Source: Tetmemena sp. SeJ-2015 (lineage: Eukaryota; Ciliophora; Spirotrichea; Sporadotrichida; Oxytrichidae). Taken from it: a DNA stretch of 64,000 nucleotides. Where the stretch lies: NCBI GenBank assembly GCA_027382625.1, contig JAJKFJ010022697.1:1-64000 (forward strand). Reading direction: 5' to 3'. The notes below the pieces were generated by a model, which was not told where the DNA came from, made no database searches, and worked only from the letters and a program-made list of their open reading frames with translations. Of the stretch, positions 25,308-34,901 are shown piece by piece (position 1 is the first letter of the stretch; each line of letters begins with the position of its first letter). A program made the translations under genes and the position numbers.

Positions 25308-26028
25308 TCACTGTTAAGTGCCTTGGAGTGAGGCGCCAGCAGTGGGCAGCTTGTTGTTCTTGACGTTGAAGTAGCTGCCCATGATGCCTGAGTCCTCCTG
25401 CTCTGCCACTGGGTTGTAGAGGATGCCACCCACTGCCTTCTTGGTCTTGATGGCTTCTTGTTTGTTGCGAGCGGCCTCCTCGAGGATCTGCTCCTTGGAG
25501 TGGAACTGACGGCCCTCGTAGGGCTTGAGGTTGTAGACCTTGAAGAGGCGGCAGATGCGGAGGCGGATCTCAGTCTCACTCCACTCCTTCTTGAAGACCT
25601 CCATCTTCTGCTTGATGTCCTTGAAGTTGGTCACTCCGTACTTGATCACTCCCTATAATTGAATGAGAATGGGTGCTAGTGTGAATGGGATTACCTTGAT
25701 GAGTTGCTCGTTGATCTCGTGGCTCCAGTAGTGGCCCTTCTTGACGTTGAAGTACTTGAAGTTGAGGGAGCCGTCCTCGAAGTAGATGTTCTTGTTGACT
25801 TCGATGAAACTCTGGCGCATGCGGAGGATGTAGTCTCTCTTCTTGTCGTCCAACTCGTTGAAGGCACTTCCCACGCGCTGGTTCACAGTCTTGGGGAGCA
25901 AATGCTGCTGAGCCTGCAGTCTGGATGCTACAGTTGAAGTGTTGATCTGAGTGCTTCCGGAATTCACTCACTCCCAAATGAGTGCCTCTATAACTATTTC
26001 TTTAATAGTGATTGGCGGTGTTCGACAT
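25308..26028 (-). CDS. SANT/Myb-like DNA-binding protein
   Basis: Three exons give about 217 residues: ATG 26,026-26,028 (MSNTANHYQRNSYRGTHLG), intron 25,947-25,971 (25 nt), intron 25,653-25,694 (42 nt), and TGA 25,308-25,310. Both introns are GT...AG and preserve phase. The middle of the protein has SANT/Myb-like spacing of W, E, L, G, K and YG (HYWSHEINEQLIKGVIKYG, then VTNFKDIKQKMEVF and a closing KKEWSETEIRLRICRLFKVY). That points to a nuclear DNA- or chromatin-binding role. The codons are GC-richer than the neighbours', suggesting higher expression. It is divergent from the ESF2-like gene, sharing 253 bp of upstream DNA. Two homeobox/Myb-like cofactors of ciliate adenine methyltransferase complexes have a similar fold, but that identity is only a guess. 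Confidence 0.65.
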
Positions 26029-26281
26029 TTGCAATAAATTAATAAATATACTTTGAATTATAAAATCACAGTGTGTGTTATCATCACAGGGCAAACCAAA
26101 ATATAAAAAGAGAGAAGATCGATAAGCAAATCAGTGTTTATCTTTGCTCATTGTTTAATTTGAATTCAAATTTTATAAATCTTCTATCAAAAATTATGTT
26201 CTCCATTTTGTAGAGTGAAGGAATTATTCTGGGTAAAGAGGCGTATATTAATTATAATAATCGAGCAAGGTAATAGCAATA
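26029..26281. promoter_or_regulatory. Shared divergent upstream region
   Basis: 253 bp between the starts of the SANT-like gene (-) and the ESF2-like gene (+). It must hold both promoters. AT-rich, with no recognised element; the assignment rests on gene layout only. Confidence 0.4.
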
Positions 26282-27497
26282 ATGGGAAAGAACAATAAAC
26301 TATCAAGCAAAAAACAGAGTGTCAAAAAATCTGCAGCCTAGGAAGAAAAAGAAGATGCTTTAAGAATAGAACCCACTCAAACTAAAAGGACTCTGTGGCT
26401 TGAATCAGACCCTAGATTCGCAAGGAAATTTTCTAGTGAGGTTGAAGTTGATGATCAAGTAGAATAAAATCAAGCTCAGTCTGCTGGAGAAGAAGAAGAT
26501 TAGAATGAAGAGATAGTTGCACAAGAGGGAGGAGATACTTTTAAATCGTGAATTTCTTTTTTCAAATATTTTTACTGATGAAGAGAAGAGCCAGGAATCA
26601 CAGGAGGACGAATCCATGGATGAAGGAGAAGATGAAGAGCACCAGAGAGTCAGGCAGCTAAAGAGAAATGAGAGAATAGAGAAGGCACTCGAAGAAAGCT
26701 AACTGAAAGCTAATGAAAGAGGCGTGTGCTACCTGCCTCGAGTACCCCCCTTTATGAACCCAGTAAGTTTGAGGAAAATTCTCTCTCAAAGATTTAAAGT
26801 AAAGTAAAGTAAAGTAAAATTTTAGGAATATAATTAATAATCAATTTCATTAAATCAGCACTTTCGTACTGTTTATAGAAATCAGTTACTATCCTATGTA
26901 AGTCTCAAAGATTTAAAATCGAGAGGATCTACCTTGAGCCAGAGCGTAAGTTAAATTTATCTTGATTTAATGAAATGTTTAGCTACTCACATTACCAAGC
27001 AGCGCAGGAAGTAGGGAGGCAATCACAAAGTAAAGTACATGGAGGGTTGGGTCGAATTTGTCCACAAATCTGAGGCTAAGCTAGCAGCTCTGGCTTTGAA
27101 CGGGACTTCAGTGGGAGGAAAGAAACGCCACAACATGTTTAGAGATGACTTGTGGACTGTAAAGTATCTGCCCAAGTTCAAGTGGCAAAACCTGACTGAG
27201 AAGCTTGCCTACGATTAAAAGGTGAGAGAGTAGCGCCTCAAGGCACAAAGCAATCAAGCACGCAAGGAAATTGGCTTCTATCTTGAGAAAGTGGACCTAA
27301 AGAAGAAGTTAGATAAGATGGAGGAGAAGAAGAGTGGCAAGCTAGCGAAGATAGAAGCAGCAGAGGAGGCAGAAGAAAGCGAGTAAGATGGGGGGGTATT
27401 GGGGCACGAGAAAAAGAAGAAGAAGAATCTGATGAAGATGATGAAGTACAATCAGAGGAAGAGGAGAGAGTTCTAACAGAGGACCCCTGTGTTATGA
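26282..27497 (+). CDS. ESF2: Ribosome-biogenesis factor ESF2/ABT1
   Basis: This protein acts in the nucleolar small-subunit processome during 18S rRNA maturation and binds RNA through a variant RRM. ATG 26,282 opens MGKNNKLSSKKQ. Family signatures in order are GVCYLPRVPPFMNP, LRKILSQRFK, RIYLEPE, MEGWVEFVHKSEAKLAALAL, NGTSVGGKK, DDLWTVKYLPKFKWQNLTEK and the C-terminal helix (REQRLKAQSNQARKEIGFYL). GT...AG introns lie at 26,459-26,474 (16 nt) and 26,946-26,982 (37 nt). Between them the RRM is interrupted by a 119-bp insertion that is not GT...AG (see the separate entry). TAA/TAG Gln is used throughout. The end is taken as TGA 27,495-27,497 after a Lys-rich tail. An alternative frame after the G run near 27,390 would give an acidic tail instead. 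Identification is strong; the tail is uncertain. Confidence 0.9.
26784..26917 (+). other. 119-bp IES-like insertion with 15-bp direct repeats
   Basis: TCTCAAAGATTTAAA occurs at 26,784-26,798 and again at 26,903-26,917. Removing one repeat plus the intervening AT-rich DNA (119 bp) joins SLRKILSQRFK to IERIYLEPE in the correct frame of the conserved ESF2 RRM. Because the repeats are identical, the cut may fall anywhere inside them, and no choice gives GT...AG ends. A TA dinucleotide lies inside the repeat. This is the form of an internal eliminated sequence with a pointer repeat. Confidence 0.7.
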
Positions 27498-27678
27498 CAG
27501 CAGATATCGAGAGTAACATTGCTTAACCTTAATTAAGAAGAAATATATTTCAACGCTTGACTTGGTTACTTACTTTCCATAAGCTGAAGTGACAAAGTTA
27601 GCTTAGAAATAAAGAGTCATAGATATCATATCAGAAGAGTCTATTTTTAGCTACACAAATAAGTTCTATAATTATCCT

Positions 27679-29308
27679 TCAAGAGCTGGCGATATGGTGC
27701 GAATCCTAAGTCACAGACAAGCTATTACCACTCCTCTTATTAGAAAATATGTTGCTCTTCCTTTCTCTCATACTCCCATTTAGACTGTACCTATAAGACT
27801 CCTCAATATATTCGATCAAAGAGTTCTTTCTAAGATGTATCTATGCAGTGAGCTACGGATCGAAACTCGTGCTTACATAATCTGATTTCTTTGTTTTAGT
27901 ACCTGATTTTAATAGGGGATGCTGTTATTACTTAATATTTCTGGTCAGTTGGTGGTGCTAGTTGAAAGTCATATACCTCCAGTCATTATTATTATTACTC
28001 TGGAAACTTATTGGAGACTTGGGAGATCGCAAAGTCTCGCACTTAATTAATCATATCAGGTTGTATTGCTAATAGACTTGCTGCTATGATTGACTTTACT
28101 CTTTGATTGGGTAGGTTGCAGTAAACTCATCAAGCAAGTATACTTTCTTCAAAGATTAGGCAGATATAATCATCACGATGTGAAGATAAGTGAAAGTGTT
28201 TAGCTTGCTATCTATTTTTAGTTCAGGAAATCTAGTCCGCCCTTTTTCTTCAAGTCCTTGAGTATACTCTAATTCGCTGACTCGTCATTTGAGCTCTCAA
28301 AATTCTATATTTAAATAATGTAATGATTGTTACTCTCTTGTTTAGATTCCTCTGCTCCGCTCTCACCTTGTCTCTCCTCTAGCCTTAAGTGAAGATCAAA
28401 TTGTGTCTGCAACAAGCCTCCATAGGCTTTTAGGAGCTAGCTGGGGTCAAAGAATCGCTAAGTCAGAGTGGTTGAAAAATTATCGTCGAAGAGCAAGGCT
28501 CTTCTCTTAAGCAGGCGCTGCTCAAACTTTTGCTTGACCTTTAGGGTGATATTCTGCTGAGCAATTCGCACCACATATATCTTGTTCATCCTATTTGGGT
28601 AGTGGTTCATCATCAAGTCCTCTATCATTTAATACAATAAGTAAAAATAAAGAATATCATTTCCAGGACGTCCAGTCTGAATTCTTGATGCTCTAGGTCG
28701 TAGACTATGGATATTCTATCACTCAGGTCGTGGCCCGTTACAAGTGCAGGCAAAATATTCTCCAAAACATAAACCAGGTAGAGTCTGATCTAGTTGATGG
28801 TAATGGTAGGACTGTGGAAATAAGAGCCACCTCCATCTTTAGCATTTGGTTTTATATATATGCAGGGGCACATATCTATATCAGAACCGGCAAGAATGAT
28901 TTGCTGAGCTTTGAATATTCGAACTATCTCGCTTTGGCTTATTGGGAAAGTCAGATTTCTCCATTCAATATCATGCTTCATTCATGCATTACAAATTATT
29001 TGTTTTTGTCTCTTTTATATCAGCTAGTATCTTTTTGCAAGTGATCTGTGGATTCCAGGCAGAAGCATTTAGGAATCTCCTAACTTCAGCAAAGCCATAT
29101 CTGGATACAGAGCTGCTCTTATAATTCAACCCACTTTCCTTTAGCTCTCTTTGAAGCGACTGCAAGGTCTTAATTACCAGCTACTGTCCTTATTTGCTAT
29201 GGAAGTTTTACTTGAAAACTGCTCTCACTTTCTTGCTTTGTCTTTTCAAATTTTGCGTCTTTAGAGTCTGGTTCATTCTTTGCAGCGAGTCTTGATCTGA
29301 GCTTATAA

Positions 29309-29343
<35 letters not shown>

Positions 29344-29976
29344 TAGAAAGTTATTATCTCTCTCCTTCTTTTTCTCTCTTTTATTATATAATTTAATGAT
29401 TAGCTCTTATCTCGACTGGCTTTGCGAAGGATCTCATTCATTGGGGATTGGGAGTGACCACCCCTGCTTTGGGGAGTTCGCTAGGAGCCCCTGTGCTTAC
29501 GCTAGTGGCCGCTCGAAAATCCTTGCAGCATGCTGTGCGAAGACTCCACCCTGCTTATGCGATTACTCTTATTCGATGAACCTCCACCCTAGCTTGAAGT
29601 CCCACCCACTGCAGCTCTTTTAAATATTGTCCATCCTTATTTTAATAAGTTGAAAAGCTTGGTCATGGATGAGTTTGAGTTTGTGACGTTCCTTATGCTG
29701 TCGCTCCTTGCGCATGAGTTTGTTCATAGTGAACTCCTTGCTCTCTATGCTGCTGATGAGCGAGCTTGAGCTGGAGGCATGCGAGTGCATCATCCCCAGT
29801 CCTTGAAAGTAAGCATTTGGCTTTTGACTGTCCAGCTCCTCCGCGTCTCCCTCAAAGTCAGCACAAATAATTGGGAATATGATAATTATATGTTTATGTT
29901 GAAAGTACTGATCTATGTCCTTGCGTTGGTTGAGCTCGTCTTTGCGCGCCTCATTAGAGCAGCAGTTATTGCCCAT
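27679..29976 (-). CDS. Sec14-like (CRAL-TRIO) lipid-transfer protein with N-terminal acylation motif
   Basis: ATG 29,974-29,976 opens MGNNCCSNEARKDELN. Gly2 followed by two Cys is the classic pattern for myristoylation plus palmitoylation, so membrane anchoring is likely. A Ser-rich linker follows (near 29,450-29,590, GGTSSQGGGSSNKSNRISRV). Then come the CRAL-TRIO N-terminal helices (GFAEVRRFLNASAWNPQIT, KHDIEWRNLTFPI) and the lipid-binding domain (SDIDMCPCIYIKPN, LVYVLENILPALVTGHDLS, ISIVYDLEH, MMNHYPNRMNKIYVVRIAQQ, QLLKAYGG). A polar tail ends at TGA 27,679-27,681. Such proteins move or present phosphoinositides and other lipids. The frame is interrupted by a 32-bp and probably a 14-bp insertion with direct repeats, by an unresolved shift near 28,990, and by a frame change near 29,610. 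A (CTTA)n tract at about 29,307 is read through. Confidence 0.75.
28211..28240 (-). other. Possible 14-bp insertion with 4-bp direct repeats (Sec14-like gene)
   Basis: On the coding strand ACTA occurs twice 14 bp apart (plus-strand TAGT at 28,219-28,222 and 28,233-28,236). Removing one unit restores the frame from the KDLKKKGG block to LKIDSKLNTFTYLHIV. There are no GT...AG ends. The repeat is so short that chance or an indel is possible. Confidence 0.35.
28623..28662 (-). other. 32-bp IES-like insertion with 8-bp direct repeats (Sec14-like gene)
   Basis: AAATGATA on the coding strand occurs twice (plus-strand TATCATTT at 28,623-28,630 and 28,655-28,662). Excising one repeat plus the 24-bp AT-rich spacer joins VYDLEHQEFRLDVLEMI to EDLMMNHYPNRMNKIYV, the expected CRAL-TRIO core, and corrects the frame by two bases. 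No position of the cut gives GT...AG. A TA lies at the end of the repeat. Confidence 0.7.
29307..29343. repeat. (GTAA)n microsatellite
   Basis: About nine tandem GTAA units on the plus strand. On the minus strand it lies inside the open frame of the Sec14-like gene and reads as a Leu-Thr-Tyr repeat. It may be genuinely translated or lie within an unrecognised intron. Confidence 0.9.
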
Positions 29977-30340
29977 TTAATGTTTATATTAAGCTAAAGG
30001 CACACTCGCTCGCTCTTAATTAATCCGAGGTTTCAAATATGCTGCTAATCAGGATAATAATCATATCAATCAAAACATTCAAAATAATTAAAAGTTTCAA
30101 ATAATTGATCTGCTGCTTCTTTTGATAGCTTCACATTTTAAATACTCATTATCATACCCGTTAATTCAATAATTAATCACTCAATTTAAGTAATCCATTC
30201 GTTCATTTATTCACTAAGTCTTCTTCTATTTTTATTATATAGCTGATCTTGTTTAATTAGGTTATAACTTTTAAATCTTAAAGAATAAATAAACTCTATT
30301 AAAATTTGGTTATAAAAATATTTTTTATATATCACATTCA
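29977..30340. other. AT-rich intergenic region
   Basis: Upstream of the Sec14-like gene and downstream of the AT-hook zinc-finger gene, both on the minus strand. It must hold the Sec14-like promoter. No motif recognised. Confidence 0.5.
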
Positions 30341-32099
30341 TCAATGAAGTTTCCTCATCTTTTATTTGTAAAAATGCATTTCCTCGTGCAAAGCTAGTTC
30401 CCTTATTCTAATTTTCTCAATTGCCTCCATGTCCTCTCTTTTTCTCTTGGCCAACCGTATCTTAAATAAAATCTTCTCCCTCTCCAATATGTACCTCCGC
30501 TTTGATAGCCTCACCCTCTCATCTAACTCTTCTTCATTTTCATAGTCAACATTTTGATTAAACTCATTTTCATTTTAATCTTGGTCTTCAAGATAATATT
30601 TTTAAAAATTGTTGCTATTGTTCTTGTTGTTGTTATTATTATCTTGAGAGTAATAATTTTAAGAGGCATGGCCTTGAGCCATGTTTGCATAGCCCGACTC
30701 TGGATTTAAAAAGCTACTCACTTGTGATTTCGATTATTTATCCTCGATTAAGTATTGCAGTTGCTGCAAGCCTTCAGGGCTCAAGTGGTTTATCATATCC
30801 TTTGAAAGATTATCTCTCAAGATAGTGAGGGTCCTTCCTCCATTCCTAAATCTGCTTCTCGTTTAGTCTCACCTCACTTTTATCTTTGGAGCTTGATTAA
30901 CTGGAAACACTTTAATTTTAATGCAGTGGGGCTGGCTAAGGGATAGCTATACCCTCTATCTTAACTATAGACAGTTAATTATTAGAATTATCTAAAGAAG
31001 ATGCTACCTAGTTAGATATTTATGAATTCTACTGTTATGAAATAAACTGATCACAGCCTTGCTTTTACTCTCTGTATAGTTAATCTGATTATTTATTTAT
31101 AGACATTGATTGATATTGGTGCTGATTATTTTAGTTTTCATTGTACAATTGCTAATCTATCTAACTCTGGCATTATTCTTCAGATTCTGTCTACTCCTTA
31201 TTTTCTAAGGATGATTGGTGTAAAGTGTACCTAAGATTCTTTTCTTTGATTTATGAATGACAGGGCAGTTATTGTTGCTATTGTGATTGTTGCTGTTGTT
31301 ATTATTGCTATTGTTATAATTTTAAAATTCTTCTACATTATAAATCATCTTCTAACTACTCCTCTTCTCTAAATAGGTTAGCATCCTCATTATTGGATTT
31401 CTCTTCGGCATCTTCTATTTACTTAGAATTTCTTAGTTCTGCTTGTTACTCATTAACTGGTTCTACAATTTTAGAAATTGTGAAGACACTCTTCTACTTC
31501 TAAGGCAAAAGTGGCTCACTAAACTTAACATACTGGTTAGATTAAAAGCTTATCAACGGATTCTAAGAAGAAGCTTCCTACCTATTTTTGAAATTAGGGT
31601 TCAGATTTTACAAAGACAGCTATTCTTCCATTTTCACTTCTTCTACTTCTTCTTCTTCATTTTCTTCATCGTCAACATTTTCTACTTCAACTGATTGACT
31701 ATTGAAGATATAATCCTCATCACTCCCCATAAGGAGTTTCTTCGCACCTTTTCTATACTTCTTTCTCTCCTGCGATAAAGCTGGTTGCTGTTTAGGCTTT
31801 CTTCCTCTCTTGCGAACTGGGAGGCCGTCCTAAAAAATATTTTGATTGTCCTCCCTGTTCCTCCCAATAGTGAAGTCTCTCCCTCGCCTAATTTTCTTGA
31901 AATTACCGTCAGAGCGTCGTTACAACTTCTCAGTGTGCTCACTTCTCAAATGATCTCTAATATATTAAAGATAGGGGAAGCTGCTCTCGCAATAACAGCA
32001 GTGATAAGTGGATAGCTTATTAACACTCTTAGCAACATTATTTCTGCCTTATTGGAGAGGCTGATAATTTTCAGCTGGGGGATTTTCCTAATTGAGCAT
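30341..32099 (-). CDS. C2H2 zinc-finger protein with AT-hook, Gln-rich
   Basis: About 580 codons from a proposed ATG at 32,097-32,099 to TGA 30,341-30,343; the frame is open further upstream, so the start is uncertain. One C2H2 finger lies near residues 30-55 (HCCYCESSFPYLQYIRDHLR then SEH: Cys-x2-Cys, 12 residues, His-x4-His). An AT-hook (VRKRGRKPKQQP) follows near 31,800, then an acidic patch (VDDEENEEEEVEE) and long Gln runs encoded mostly by TAA/TAG. After a frame change near 30,850 (fits a 15-18 nt intron beginning GTGAGACTAAACGAG) the C-terminus is a charged coiled coil (ILEREKILFKIRLAKRKRED). It is probably nuclear and DNA-binding, as finger plus AT-hook suggest. It is the first of four neighbouring single-finger genes. 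Confidence 0.7.
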
Positions 32100-32443
32100 G
32101 GAGCATTTGGAATTGTTTGGAGGGATATTTATGTGCGATTAAGCGGATTAATCTTAATTTTCGTCGTTGAGAGGAAGTTATTGATACTTCTACTGCTTCT
32201 TTAATGTTTTTTTACTATATTATTTTAATAACGATTTCCTGTTTTGATGAATGAAAGGGGTGATCGATGTACTTCTCAGTTTCATTTTAAAAGGGAGGGG
32301 GGTTAAATATTTTTAAACTTCTTAAAATTAAACCTATCCATTTACATATAAATGATAATTAAATATTTAAAATCATTATCTCATCATATTCATGCAGTAA
32401 TAGCTTGAATTCCTTATCATTCTCAAATAAATAAATAATAATT
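32100..32443. other. Intergenic region between zinc-finger genes
   Basis: AT-rich with a G run near 32,295. It holds the 3' end of the next minus-strand gene and the upstream region of the AT-hook gene. Nothing recognised. Confidence 0.5.
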
Positions 32444-34735
32444 TCAGTTAGTTTCGTTGATGTTAAAGAGCTGTACAATTTTCTTCTTTTCAGATAGCTT
32501 CCTATTTAGGAGGCTCAGTTTCTCCTGCCTGACGATTATGTCCTCTTTCATATAACCTATCTTGAATTAGATGTCTTCACACTCACTCCTAGTACGAGCT
32601 TTCTTCTCCTAATAGAGGGCTGCTATATATTAAGCCAGCCTGCTGCTCTACTCCCTATCAAACATGGACTAAGCCGAAGAACTAACATCATTAGTGGATT
32701 AAACTATTCTCCTTTTACTACCATCGCTATACTATTAGTGCTCGCTAATTTTACTATCCGCATCCTCCATCTTTATTTGTACTCCTCTTCTTGAAGCATT
32801 GCAACGTTAGATTTCATTAGAACTAACTTCAGGATGATCCATTTAATGCCGAGACCTTTTTTGTAAAAGTTCATTGTACCTTTTTTAGGGAGGAACCTAG
32901 GCAGCTTAAATATTCTGTCTATTCAATTATATGCTCGTAGTGATCACATTACTTGATATTCCTAGATCTTAGTTAAGGATTTTAGATTGCTGATGTTTAT
33001 TATTCACTGCAGATTCTTTTTTTTGAAATTTTCTATCTTTCCCTAAAATTTCGAGACTCCATATATTTTCAATTTCAAAGTTCGAGGGGAGTTTTTTCTC
33101 TTTGTATTTCTTTGATTACTTAAGCTCAATCTCAGCTTCTTAGTCCTTATTCTCTACAAAATTTTGGGCTTGATTTACGAATTCTGCAAGAGAAGAATTA
33201 TTCAATTCTTCAGATAAGATGTTCAGTTTAGAGCTTTCTTCGTTTCCTCTTATAATTTCTAATTACTCACTTTAATTTTGAGCCTGCTCTACTATTTCAG
33301 ACTATTCAATTTCTTATTAATACAACGACCTCTGTTACTCTGAGAAATTATTCTCTTATTGTATAACTTAATTCTCAATCACCAATTCATTGTGATCTTC
33401 AGATTCCTTTAAATCTTGCTTTTCAAGAACAATTTTTTATTCTTCTGCAACAACATCCGCTTCAATTTTCTGCTCTTCTTCATTTATGGAATCATCGATA
33501 GCGCTTTACAGGTTAATTTTATTAATTTCACTATTAATTAGTTTGGTGATTTATTCCCCTTAGCCGTAATTACTTTCAAAATTAGAAACTTTCTCATCCA
33601 TATTATCGATATACATAGATAAATCCTCCTCTCTTTGAACAGATTCTCTTTAACTGCTCTTTTCTTTATTTTCATCTTTGATATTTGCATTTTACTTGCC
33701 TGTTCTACTTTTCTCATGATTACTTTTTACTATTCTTTCCTCCTTAATCACAGCAGGAGGCCCATTCTTATCACACGCTTAAAAACTCATTTGTTCGGAA
33801 TTTTCCACACTACTTTTATTGCCTTATTGCTTCGAAATAAACTTCTTAAAAGATTGATTAAGGTCTTCTTTCTAACTTTGCTTTTAATCTGCTGCTTATC
33901 TTTCAAGATTTTGCAGCTAAGTTTATTATTTCAAATAGTCGCTATTTTGTTGCTCTCTCTTTGCTTGAGCTTAAGCTTTGAGCGCATCTTTATTGATTGC
34001 TGTTTCAGCTTCTTTCACTTATTTTATAAGAGCATCATGGGAATGCTTCTGCTTATTCTCTTCCATATTTTACACTAGATTCTTAATGGCCGCAACAGCA
34101 GCTAAAGCCTAATATTCAACAATTTTATAGTCTTTCCCATTAAAGGTGTTAAAGATTGAGCCTTTATAAGTGCTCTTCAATTTTTCCTTATGCTTATCTT
34201 TCAAATGCCCACGCACTAGATCTTTATTCTTAAAGAAATCTGCGCAATAAGTACATTGGTACCACTTAACTATCTCATCCATTTCATTCTCCCTCCTTTT
34301 CTCTTTTTAGTAAGTGGGAGGCCTCTAAACTTCATCTATCTCCTTGGATATGTTAAGTGGCTACCTCTTCTCTTTACCTTGCTCCTTCTTGGTATTCTTA
34401 GAATAAGGAAATTTTGGAATATCTCTGCTTCGCCATCTATTGACATCTAAACTAAAATCCTCATCATCCACTTCTTTATTATAATGCTGGCGATAGTGAC
34501 TCTCAATTTAGTCAGATGCCTTCTACTTCGCCTCTCTCTTCTTCTTATTATCTGATGAGGAAGGTGGTGCAAGATTATTATTGCTCTAGATACTTTGATC
34601 AACCTAATATTTAGTCTGTTGTATGGCCTGCTGATTAAATGAGGGGGGTACTTAGAACTACTACTATTATTGATACTCAGCATTCTAGTTAAGTTAAGCC
34701 TACTATTGCTGATTAGTATATTCAGGTTAAAGCAT
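32444..34735 (-). CDS. Single C2H2 zinc-finger, Gln/Glu-rich coiled-coil protein
   Basis: A continuous frame of about 763 codons in the ciliate code, from ATG 34,733-34,735 (MLQPEYTNQQQAQLNQNAEY) to TGA 32,444-32,446, apparently without introns. The finger, at about residues 158-182, reads WYQCTYCADFFKNKDLVRGH with LKDKH following (Cys-x2-Cys, His-x4-His). It is followed by an Ala/Gln-rich helix (LAAVAAIKNLVQNMEE), a long acidic Gln-rich region and a C-terminal coiled coil (DIIVRQEKLSLLNRKLSEKK) ending FNINETN. A single finger with long coiled coils suggests a nuclear scaffold or transcription regulator rather than a sequence-specific multi-finger factor. It is the second of the four-gene cluster. 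Confidence 0.75.
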
Positions 34736-34901
34736 AGTTGAAGATTTCCCAAAGCATGAAAACTTATTGCTAAGCATTAAAATAAATATTATAAGAAGCT
34801 AAAAGCATTTTTAGGTTTAAGTTTTGAAATTATGCGAATACTTTAGGTGAATCTTTAAATCAAAAGACAGATAAAGAATAAATAGGCATCTCTTCTTCTT
34901 T

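Noticed and set aside
25298..25977. Several overlapping frames on both strands within the SANT-like gene
   Set aside because: GC-rich codons leave alternative frames open. Only the spliced minus-strand model keeps domain spacing and intron phase.
34660..34700. 14-nt intron near the start of the zinc-finger gene at 32,444-34,735
   Set aside because: A different upstream frame beginning at ATG 34,735 is continuous without any intron and matches the protein's Gln-rich style.
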